From NCBI GenBank assembly GCA_024635465.1, contig JAGXIS010000130.1, positions 1-7,548 on the forward strand: a DNA stretch of 7,548 nt, written 5' to 3'. Below, in pieces: positions 1 through 6,286 of the stretch (the stretch's first letter is position 1; every line of letters starts with the position of its first letter). A model generated the notes under the pieces. The model made no database searches. It had not been told where the DNA came from and worked only from the letters and a program-made list of their open reading frames with translations. This stretch comes from Bacteroidota bacterium (lineage in GTDB: Bacteria; Bacteroidota; Rhodothermia; Balneolales; Balneolaceae). A program made the position numbers and the translations under genes.

Positions 1-1624
1 CATCAGGATTAATGGAGGTGAACAGACCGGTTTCCTTTGCTTTGTTTCCGAATCGCCAATCAATATCGAGCCTCCACGGACTGGCATTGATTTCTATGGC
101 AACACCCTGTTCTACGGCCCACTCAATCATCTGATTAAGCTCAATATTACTGCCCTCCCGTTTAAGAAGCAGGCGTCCGGTTGGGTGACCCAAAATCTTG
201 GTAAAGGGGTTTTCAATCGCTTTTTTGAACCGATTCATCATCTTGTCATGAGGCATCTCAAGAGCACTATGTACACTCGCGATCACAAAGTCGAACCCTT
301 CCAGGATCACATCGGGATAGTCGAGTGAACCGTCTCCCAAAATGTCTGATTCCATTCCTTTAAAAATAACAAAATCATTTCCGTTTGATTTAAAGGATTC
401 ATTCAATTCATCAATCTCATTCCATTGTCGCTTAACATCATCGATAGAGAGTCCGCCTGCATAGGCTGCCGATCGGGAGTGATCAGAAATCCCGAGATAT
501 TCATAACCCCTTTCCAAACACGCTTCTGCCATCTCTTTAATACTCTGTTTACCATCACTCCAAGTACTGTGAGCATGAATCACTCCTCGGATTTCAGACT
601 CTGAAACCACCTCCATTGAATCATGTTCAGAATAATACTCAAATTCACCTCGGTCTTCACGGTGAGCCGGCGGTACGTAGTGAAGATCCAATTTTTGATA
701 GATCTCTGTTTCGGATGATGTGGGAATCGGCTGATCAAAATCGGTCTCTTTATCTTCATTGAGCTTAAAAAGGCCATATTCATTCAGCGCCATACCGCGT
801 TCACGTGCCTTTTGTCGCATCACAATGTTGTGCTCCTTGCTTCCGGTAAAATACATGAGTGCGGCAGGATACTCCTCAGGTTTCACAATTCGCAGGTCGA
901 CCTGTCGGCCGTTTTCTGTCCGTACAGAACATTTTGTATCACCCCTACCCAATATTTCAACAACCAGATCGTGCCCTGAAAAAGCGTCAAAGATGGACGA
1001 TGCTTCCTTTGGATCGGCCGCCGCTATAATATCGATATCGCCAATGGTCTCACGAAAACGTCGCAGGGATCCGGCAATTTCGCACTTCTGAACACCGGCT
1101 AGGTTTTTAACAAACTCAAAAACAGGTTCAGCGATTTCAAAAGCCTGATCGAGGCGAGCACGTTCACCAAATTTCTCCAGATATTCGATCGATTTGATGA
1201 TTTTGTCGGCAGATTTTTGACCCAACCCCGGCAGATCCGCTACGGCACCACTTAGGCAAGCCTCCTTCAGTTCGGTAATCTCTGTAATACCCAATTTCTT
1301 GTGGATTTTGGCTATGTTTTTGGGCCCAAGACCGGAAATATTGAGCCACTCGATCAATCCTTTTGGCACTTTTAGTTTGAGTGCTTCAAGAACCGGCATT
1401 GTTCCCGTTTCCTGAAACGCTTTGATATCCTCAGCGATCGATTTGCCAATTCCTTTAATATCAGTTAGAGTATCCTCCTCGATATGTTTGGTGATCTCTT
1501 CGCTGAGTCCTTCGATGGTTTGTGCGGCTTTGTCGAAAGCGATTGCGCGAAATCGGTTCTCCCCGGCGAGCTGCATCAGTTGGTACACTTCACGAAGTTT
1601 ATCGGCAACATCCAGATTGGTCAT
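1..1624 (-). CDS. polX: DNA polymerase X family protein with C-terminal PHP domain (3' end cut by window)
   Basis: This is a bacterial PolX: a gap-filling DNA repair polymerase whose PHP domain is known in the family to give metal-dependent 3'-5' exonuclease and AP-endonuclease activity. The reverse strand reads without interruption for 541 codons from an ATG at 1624. Helix-hairpin-helix motifs lie near residues 56-67 (IKGIGKSIAEDI), 96-107 and 131-142 (LPGLGQKSADKI). The polymerase core shows GSLRR at 185-189, the catalytic pair in GDIDI (D196, D198), the third acidic residue in VDLR (D243) and YFTGSKEHN at 258-266. The PHP domain has HAHSTWSDG (H350, H352), SDHS (D381, H382), E425 in GMESDI, H452 in ASVHS and H480 in GHP. 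The frame leaves the window at INPD, where the family normally continues to a final metal-binding His. Family members are about 570 residues, so roughly 30 are missing. No frameshift or lost key residue is visible. The start has no Shine-Dalgarno sequence. The gene is divergent from tRNA-Leu. Confidence 0.95.
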   Translation of the reverse strand, partial: MTNLDVADKLREVYQLMQLAGENRFRAIAFDKAAQTIEGLSEEITKHIEEDTLTDIKGIGKSIAEDIKAFQETGTMPVLEALKLKVPKGLIEWLNISGLGPKNIAKIHKKLGITEITELKEACLSGAVADLPGLGQKSADKIIKSIEYLEKFGERARLDQAFEIAEPVFEFVKNLAGVQKCEIAGSLRRFRETIGDIDIIAAADPKEASSIFDAFSGHDLVVEILGRGDTKCSVRTENGRQVDLRIVKPEEYPAALMYFTGSKEHNIVMRQKARERGMALNEYGLFKLNEDKETDFDQPIPTSSETEIYQKLDLHYVPPAHREDRGEFEYYSEHDSMEVVSESEIRGVIHAHSTWSDGKQSIKEMAEACLERGYEYLGISDHSRSAAYAGGLSIDDVKRQWNEIDELNESFKSNGNDFVIFKGMESDILGDGSLDYPDVILEGFDFVIASVHSALEMPHDKMMNRFKKAIENPFTKILGHPTGRLLLKREGSNIELNQMIEWAVEQGVAIEINASPWRLDIDWRFGNKAKETGLFTSINPD

Positions 1625-1667
1625 AGATCGTTTGATTTAGGTTTTTTGAAAAGTTAAGTATCACGAA

Positions 1668-1683
1668 GCTCAATTGGTAGATC
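1668..1683 (+). other. tRNA D-arm-like fragment
   Basis: GCTCAATTGGTAGATC closely resembles the D-arm of many bacterial tRNAs (consensus GCTCAGTTGGTAGAGC), with the invariant GG of the loop. The D-stem is damaged: GCTC would need GAGC but faces GATC. No 7-bp acceptor stem, anticodon arm or T-arm can be folded around it, so it is not a working tRNA. It lies 93 bp upstream of the real tRNA-Leu. It may be a relic of a decayed tandem tRNA gene or a chance match. Confidence 0.3.
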
Positions 1684-1731
1684 GGATCACTATGATTTGC
1701 AACAAAAAAAGGGTGAAGATAGATTCCGTTC

Positions 1732-1763
1732 TTTTCTTTTACATATAAAAACTCCTATCTTTG
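1732..1763 (+). promoter_or_regulatory. Bacteroidota-type promoter for tRNA-Leu
   Basis: TATCTTTG at 1756-1763 matches the TAnnTTTG -7 element of Bacteroidota primary-sigma promoters exactly. The -33 element (consensus TTTG) is weak: TTTT at 1732-1735, 20 bp upstream. Transcription would start about 6-8 bp past the -7 box, near 1770, which gives a short 5' leader before the tRNA at 1777. That placement supports the call. Confidence 0.6.
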
Positions 1764-1776
1764 ATGCCTATCAAAA

Positions 1777-1860
1777 GCCCTGGTGGCGGAATTGGTAGAC
1801 GCGCACGCTTGAGGGGCGTGTGACCTAACGGTCGTGATGGTTCGACTCCATTCCAGGGCA
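1777..1860 (+). tRNA. tRNA-Leu, anticodon GAG (reads CUC and CUU)
   Basis: All arms can be drawn. The acceptor stem GCCCTGG (1777-1783) pairs perfectly with CCAGGGC (1853-1859), with discriminator A at 1860. The D-arm lies at 1786-1802 with GG in the loop. The anticodon stem CACGC/GCGTG (1804-1808/1816-1820) encloses loop TTGAGGG, with anticodon GAG at 1811-1813. A long variable arm with stem GACC/GGTC (1822-1825/1830-1833) marks a class II tRNA, as expected for leucine. The T-arm has loop TTCGACT (1841-1847). The 3' CCA is not encoded (ACTC follows), so it must be added after transcription. The gene is a single transcription unit between its own promoter and terminator. Confidence 0.97.
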
Positions 1861-1868
1861 CTCTAATA

Positions 1869-1901
1869 GGCTCATAACGTTGATCGTTGTGAGCCTTTTT
1901 T
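1869..1901 (+). terminator. Rho-independent terminator of tRNA-Leu
   Basis: GGCTCATAACG (1869-1879) pairs with CGTTGTGAGCC (1885-1895) over 11 positions, with one G-U wobble and loop TTGAT. Six T residues follow directly (1896-1901). It lies 8 bp past the tRNA end and should separate the tRNA from the efflux genes downstream. Confidence 0.9.
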
Positions 1902-2028
1902 ATTATTGAGTGGTTTAGCGATCAGATAGTCGAGTTATGGCTACAATCGACACCATTCTATAAGTAATCGATGAGGGGTTTATTTGTAGACTGATAATAC
2001 AATGACAGTCAGGTTGTGCAAATTGTAA

Positions 2029-2041
2029 AATTATCATAATT
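2029..2041. promoter_or_regulatory. Small palindrome upstream of the efflux genes (possible operator)
   Basis: AATTATCATAATT is a perfect 13-bp palindrome about the central C. It lies 84 bp before the adaptor start, in the AT-rich gap 1902-2124. The gap holds no gene I can support and no good TAnnTTTG promoter match. A dimeric regulator could bind such a site, but short AT palindromes also arise by chance in sequence like this. Confidence 0.2.
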
Positions 2042-2124
2042 AATCGCTTATTAACTTGATATGAAATCTGAAATGACATTAATTTATTATCTTATTAGTA
2101 GATCATCCTTTAAAATGTCAAAAA

Positions 2125-3348
2125 ATGAAACTCAATAAAAAATATCTATACGCAATCGGCCTAATCGCGATCTTATTCGTTATGTGGCTTACGGTTGGAG
2201 CTGAATCATCTAATGAGAATATAATCTATACTCAACCTACTGTTGGATATTTTGAAGTGACAATCACATCAAGTGGAGAACTCCAGGCACAGAATTCAAC
2301 AAGTATTACCGCACCGGAAAATATGCGGCAGTTTCGCATCAACAATGTTCCGATTCTGAATTTGGTACCTGAAGGTACGGTTGTTGAGAGGGGAGAATTT
2401 GTTGCGGAGCTCGATCGATCAAGTTTGTCCAATACGTTGCAAGATGCACAGCTAAGTTTAGATGAGGAAGAAACACAGCTCGAACAAGCCAGACTCGATT
2501 CAACTCTAACACTTTCTGCAGCCCGAAATAACATCGTTGATTTAGAATATGCGGCAGAGCAGGCTCAGCTTCGATTGACTCAAGCGAAAGAAAATTATGA
2601 AACTCAAGTAAAACAAGCAGAAGCTACAGTTAGAAGAAGGCAAACGGGAGTACAGGAGGAGAGAAATGATGTGGAACGGATCAGGGAGATTCTGGATCAG
2701 TTTACTATCTATGCTCCCGAAAATGGTATGGTCATTTATAAGCGTAACAGGGATGGCTCCAAAGTAAAAGAGGGAAGTTCAATCAGTGCCTGGGATCCAA
2801 CTGTTGCAGAACTTCCGGATTTTAGTGTGATGGAATCATTGACGTATATCAACGAAGTAGACATACAAAAAGTCAGAACCGGTCAGCAGGTTGATATCGG
2901 GCTGGATGCCATGCCGGAACTGGAGTTAACAGGCGAGGTTACAAGCGTAGCAAATATTGGGGAACAGCGGCCGAACTCAAACTCAAAAGTGTTTCAGGTT
3001 ACTATCCGTGTAAATGAGGCCGATAGCACTCTTCGTCCGGCTATGACCACAAGTAACACGATTCATATCAGTTCAGTTGATAATGCACTCTATGTGCCGC
3101 TTGAATCAATTCATACGTATAATGACATGGATATTGTTTACAAAAGAGTAGGTCTGAATGCGGTAATGCAGCAAGTTGTAATGGGTACGATGAATGAAAA
3201 TGATGTGATCATTCATGAAGGAGTTGATGTGTCAGATCAACTTTATCTTTCACTTCCTGTTGATACTTCGGGAATCGAACGCAGATATTTGCCTTCGGAG
3301 ATTATGCAGGACTATGAGGAGACGGAAGAGATAGCTCAACAAGAGTAG
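2125..3348 (+). CDS. Periplasmic adaptor subunit of an efflux pump (HlyD/MacA-type membrane fusion protein)
   Basis: This 407-residue adaptor should link the inner-membrane permease to the TolC channel, both encoded next. A hydrophobic segment at residues 8-25 with Lys residues before it is an N-terminal membrane anchor; no lipobox Cys is present, so it is probably not a lipoprotein. The lipoyl-like domain is split: first half around 45-98 (VPEGTVVERGEFVAELD at 81-97), second half from 193 (FTIYAPENGMVIY). Between them, about 101-192 is a Gln/Glu/Ala-rich helical hairpin predicted to form the coiled coil that docks on TolC. A beta-barrel domain follows (about 233-300, with YINEVDIQKVRTGQQVDIGL), then a membrane-proximal domain. 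The tail is acidic. The ATG at 2125 puts the anchor at the N-terminus; there is no Shine-Dalgarno sequence. The permease starts 51 bp downstream. The substrate cannot be read from the sequence. Confidence 0.88.
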   Translation: MKLNKKYLYAIGLIAILFVMWLTVGAESSNENIIYTQPTVGYFEVTITSSGELQAQNSTSITAPENMRQFRINNVPILNLVPEGTVVERGEFVAELDRSSLSNTLQDAQLSLDEEETQLEQARLDSTLTLSAARNNIVDLEYAAEQAQLRLTQAKENYETQVKQAEATVRRRQTGVQEERNDVERIREILDQFTIYAPENGMVIYKRNRDGSKVKEGSSISAWDPTVAELPDFSVMESLTYINEVDIQKVRTGQQVDIGLDAMPELELTGEVTSVANIGEQRPNSNSKVFQVTIRVNEADSTLRPAMTTSNTIHISSVDNALYVPLESIHTYNDMDIVYKRVGLNAVMQQVVMGTMNENDVIIHEGVDVSDQLYLSLPVDTSGIERRYLPSEIMQDYEETEEIAQQE

Positions 3349-3399
3349 TTTGCCAATCCCTTACAGATATATTGATGCTAATTTACAAATGATCGTCTT

Positions 3400-4737
3400 T
3401 TGCTAAAAAAATTAATCTACAATTTTGATATTGCTCTTGATGCCATAAAGCAGAATACCATGAGATCTTTCCTGACCTCTCTTGGTATAATTTTTGGTGT
3501 GGCATCTGTGATCGCAATGCTTGCCATTGGTCAGGGAGCCCAGCAGGAAGTACTGCAACAGATGCAGCTTTTGGGGACTAATAATGTGATTATTGAACCG
3601 GTAGTGCAACAAGTTGAGGGTGAAGTTCAACAAATAGAGGGCATTGCACAAGAGGAGAGCAGGTATTCACCCGGTCTTACACTTGATGATATGCAAAGCA
3701 TAGTTGCGAACATTGCCAATATCGAGTCGGTTAGCCCGGAAATTGTTTTTGATACAGAATTTATTCGAAGTGGACGACTTCGGTCCGGTAAACTGATTGG
3801 TGTCAGTAAGGAATATTTTGATATTAACAGCTTTAGTTTTTCTTCAGGGGGTACGTTTTCTGATATCCAAGTGACAGATGCCGAACCGGTCAGCATTATA
3901 GGGTCTGATATTGAAAGCCGATTTTTTGCAGGGGAGAACGCTTTAGGTAAACAAATTAAGGCGGGTAATATTTGGTTTACAGTGGTTGGAGTATTGGAAA
4001 AACGAGAAATCAGTACTGAGAATATTGAAAATCTAGGCATCCGTAACTATAATTTAGATATCTACATCCCTGCTACAACGGTTCTTCTAAGATATAGAAA
4101 CAGGGGAGTGCTAACCGGTCAGGATATTCAATCGGCAGCTGCAAACGATGGCTCAGAAAGTACAACGAGTACATCGAATCAGAACTATCAACAGTTGGAT
4201 AAATTGATTGTAAAGGTAAGTGATAATCGGTTTAGTGTTCCCATATCGGATGTTATACGCCGTATGCTCACACGCAGACACAACGGAGTGATAGATTTCG
4301 AAGTGATAGTTCCGGAGTTATTGCTTCAACAAGAACGTCGAACGCAGAGTATTTTTAATATCGTCCTCTCTTCCATAGCGTCCATTTCATTGATTGTCGG
4401 AGGGATTGGAATCATGAATATCATGCTTGCATCTGTGATTGAACGGATCAGAGAGATTGGTGTCCGAAGGGCGGTTGGAGCTCTGAAGCAGGATATAAAA
4501 TTTCAGTTTCTAACAGAGGCACTGACGATCTCCATTACGGGTGGGATTATTGGAATAATATTGGGAATCGCATTTAGCTATGTCATTGAAATTACAGCGG
4601 GTATTCAAACAATTGTAACGCTTTATTCCATCGTAATTTCGTTTGGCGTGGCTATGAGTATTGGTGTTATTTTCGGTTATTTTCCGGCCAAACGTGCAGC
4701 GGAGCAAGATCCTGTTAAATCACTTCATCATGAATAA
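3400..4737 (+). CDS. MacB-type ABC transporter permease lacking an ATPase domain (MacB_PCD plus FtsX domains)
   Basis: This 445-residue protein is the permease half of a MacB-like transporter. TM1 is at about 24-46 (MRSFLTSLGIIFGVASVIAM region). A large periplasmic MacB_PCD-like domain follows to about residue 310 and holds the LGTNNVIIEP motif. TM2-TM4 lie near 318-347, 375-396 and 404-427. The cytoplasmic motif ERIREIGVRRAVGA (348-361) follows TM2, as in FtsX/MacB permeases, and the C-terminus ends FPAKRAAEQDPVKSL. There is no Walker A, signature or Walker B motif; full-length MacB is about 650 residues with the ATPase at its N-terminus. A separate ATP-binding subunit is therefore needed, and none is in the window. 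The start is TTG at 3400: the frame has a stop at 3379-3381, no ATG lies between, and the next ATG (3460) would remove part of the conserved N-terminus. A Ser/Thr/Asn/Gln-rich linker lies at about 240-262. Confidence 0.88.
   Translation: MLKKLIYNFDIALDAIKQNTMRSFLTSLGIIFGVASVIAMLAIGQGAQQEVLQQMQLLGTNNVIIEPVVQQVEGEVQQIEGIAQEESRYSPGLTLDDMQSIVANIANIESVSPEIVFDTEFIRSGRLRSGKLIGVSKEYFDINSFSFSSGGTFSDIQVTDAEPVSIIGSDIESRFFAGENALGKQIKAGNIWFTVVGVLEKREISTENIENLGIRNYNLDIYIPATTVLLRYRNRGVLTGQDIQSAAANDGSESTTSTSNQNYQQLDKLIVKVSDNRFSVPISDVIRRMLTRRHNGVIDFEVIVPELLLQQERRTQSIFNIVLSSIASISLIVGGIGIMNIMLASVIERIREIGVRRAVGALKQDIKFQFLTEALTISITGGIIGIILGIAFSYVIEITAGIQTIVTLYSIVISFGVAMSIGVIFGYFPAKRAAEQDPVKSLHHE
3604..3645 (+). 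repeat. Imperfect 21-bp tandem duplication inside the permease gene
   Basis: Two adjacent 7-codon units, 3604-3624 and 3625-3645, encode VQQVEGE and VQQIEGI (residues 69-75 and 76-82). The first 17 bases of each unit match at 14 positions. The repeat lies in the periplasmic domain shortly after TM1 and keeps the reading frame. It looks like an old in-frame duplication in a flexible, Gln/Glu-rich loop. Confidence 0.45.
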
Positions 4738-6220
4738 TTTTTTTCTAATAGTTCTGATATTTATATCAATATCAATTTTCGTGCCTGCCGGATTAGCAGC
4801 TCAAGAGCTTGATCTGGGGACATTGACTCTACAAGAATCTATCGAAATTGCTCAGGAGAATAGTCCTGTAGCCAGGGCTAACAGGTATTCTCTCTCTTCC
4901 AGCCGATGGGCATATGAGTCTTTCAGAGCAGATCTATATCCTAGTCTTTCAATGAGTGGGGATGCACCCAATTATAATAAAAGTATTTTTACGAACCGTT
5001 TGGATGATGGAACTCTTACATTTGCCTCCCAGCGTCAATCGGATGCAACTTTGTCAGTCAGTATAGATCAAAATATTTTACCTTCGGGGGGTCGATTATC
5101 GCTATCGTCAGGCATTTCACGGCTGGGGATATTTACCGGTGAAAATACCTACAGATGGCAGAGTACTCCACTGATAATTGGTTTACAGCAACCACTTTTT
5201 CAGTTCAATGCATTAAAATGGAGAAATCGCCTTGAGCCCCTTCGGTATGAGATTGCACAGAAGGAGTTTGTTCAGGAGATGGAAGCACTTGCCGTTCAAG
5301 TTACTGCCGGTTTCTTTGATATCTTCCTGGCGAGAATCAATTTAGAAAACGCGGAGTTTAATGTGTCCCGGAATGACTCTATTTATACCATATCACAAGG
5401 GAGATACCGTGTGGGTAATATTGCAGAAAATGATCTGCTACAAACGGAACTGGCGCTGCGTAATGCGGAATCTTCAGTTACAAGATCCCAGATTGAATAC
5501 CAGCGGGCCCTCAATAATTTCAAAATTTTATTGGGTTACACTACAGATGTTACTCTGAATTTGGAGGCTCCGGATGATCTTCCTGAAATAAGTGTAAATA
5601 TTGAGTTGGCAAAACAGATGGCATATGAAAATAACAGTGAAGCTCTTACCTATCGATTTAATGAAATTGCTGCCGATAGAGATTTCGAACAGGCAAAAAA
5701 ACAGGCCGGATTTTCCGCAACAATTCAAGCCAATTATGGATTAAATCAAACATCTACAGATTTTAAAGATCTTTACACGAGTCCAGAGAATAGGCAATTT
5801 GTAACACTAGGATTTAACATACCCATTTTTAATTGGGGAAAAGCACGGTCTGAAGTAAATGCAGCACGGAATCAACAGCGTCAAGTCGCAAACAGTATAG
5901 AGTATCAGCGAAATCAATTCTTGCAGGAAGTAGATTATCAGGTAAGCCAATTTCTTCAACTTAGAGACCAGGTTCTGTTAGCTGCTCAATCAGACACAAT
6001 TGCCCAACGACGTTATGATGTTGCACAAAACCGCTATCTGATTGGCAGGATTGATATCACAAATTTATTTATCGCTCAGAACGAAAAAGATGATGCAAGG
6101 CAAGCCTACATTCAAACGCTTGGTGACTACTGGATAGGCTGGTATGCTCTTCGTCAACTTACGTTATACAACTTCCGCGAGAATAGAATGATCACATATC
6201 AAACTGAGTTTGATCGGTAA
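4730..6220 (+). CDS. TolC-family outer-membrane efflux channel
   Basis: The protein has 496 residues when started at 4730. It should form the trimeric outer-membrane channel and periplasmic tunnel of the pump. A signal peptide covers about 1-24 (hydrophobic core from F4 to V18, cleavage near GLAA/QEL). Two OEP repeats follow, the usual TolC layout: the first begins near residue 33 (LTLQESIEIAQENSP), with ADLYPSLSMSG before the first strands; the second begins near 293 (LAKQMAYENNSEALTYRF), with FNIPIFNWGKARSEVNAA before the second long helix. The frame is open further upstream to an ATG at 4661, but starting there adds 23 residues in front of the signal peptide and lies deep in the permease gene. 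The ATG at 4730 overlaps the permease stop (ATGAATAA), which favours translational coupling. It has no Shine-Dalgarno sequence. Length and repeats are normal for the family. Confidence 0.92.
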   Translation: MNNFFLIVLIFISISIFVPAGLAAQELDLGTLTLQESIEIAQENSPVARANRYSLSSSRWAYESFRADLYPSLSMSGDAPNYNKSIFTNRLDDGTLTFASQRQSDATLSVSIDQNILPSGGRLSLSSGISRLGIFTGENTYRWQSTPLIIGLQQPLFQFNALKWRNRLEPLRYEIAQKEFVQEMEALAVQVTAGFFDIFLARINLENAEFNVSRNDSIYTISQGRYRVGNIAENDLLQTELALRNAESSVTRSQIEYQRALNNFKILLGYTTDVTLNLEAPDDLPEISVNIELAKQMAYENNSEALTYRFNEIAADRDFEQAKKQAGFSATIQANYGLNQTSTDFKDLYTSPENRQFVTLGFNIPIFNWGKARSEVNAARNQQRQVANSIEYQRNQFLQEVDYQVSQFLQLRDQVLLAAQSDTIAQRRYDVAQNRYLIGRIDITNLFIAQNEKDDARQAYIQTLGDYWIGWYALRQLTLYNFRENRMITYQTEFDR

Positions 6221-6227
6221 TTTTTTT
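6198..6227 (+). terminator. Possible weak terminator at the end of the efflux operon
   Basis: ATCAAAC (6198-6204) pairs with GTTTGAT (6208-6214) across a 3-base loop, and seven T residues lie at 6221-6227. The stem is AT-rich, lies within the last TolC codons, and the T run begins six bases after it rather than at once. Termination would be partial at best, so read-through into the next gene is possible. Confidence 0.3.
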
Positions 6228-6286
6228 ATTATCTTGTAAATAGTCTCTCATTACCGCCATGGAACCCGGGGTTTAACAATCCACTC

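Noticed and set aside
759..1091. Open frame of about 110 codons on the plus strand inside polX
   Set aside because: It lies opposite the polX catalytic core, has no recognisable domain and has no start signal. polX reads cleanly through the region.
1649..1656. Possible polX promoter -7 box on the minus strand (TAACTTTT)
   Set aside because: It matches seven of eight TAnnTTTG positions but has no TTTG at a suitable distance upstream, and such partial matches are common in AT-rich DNA.
1902..2124. Small RNA or riboswitch in the gap after the tRNA terminator
   Set aside because: Apart from the short palindrome I see no stable stems, no conserved motif of a known riboswitch and no second terminator.
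4661..4729. Longer TolC start at ATG 4661
   Set aside because: It would put 23 polar residues before a clear signal peptide and overlap the permease gene by 77 bp. The ATG at 4730 places the signal peptide at the N-terminus.
6263..6273. AACCCGGGGTT palindrome upstream of the DUF2207 gene
   Set aside because: It is only 11 bp with a single central base, cannot form a hairpin in RNA, and there is no other sign of regulation.
6221..6286. Copy of the tRNA 3' end after the efflux genes, as an attachment site
   Set aside because: I compared the tRNA 3' part with this gap and saw no meaningful direct repeat, and no integrase gene is present.
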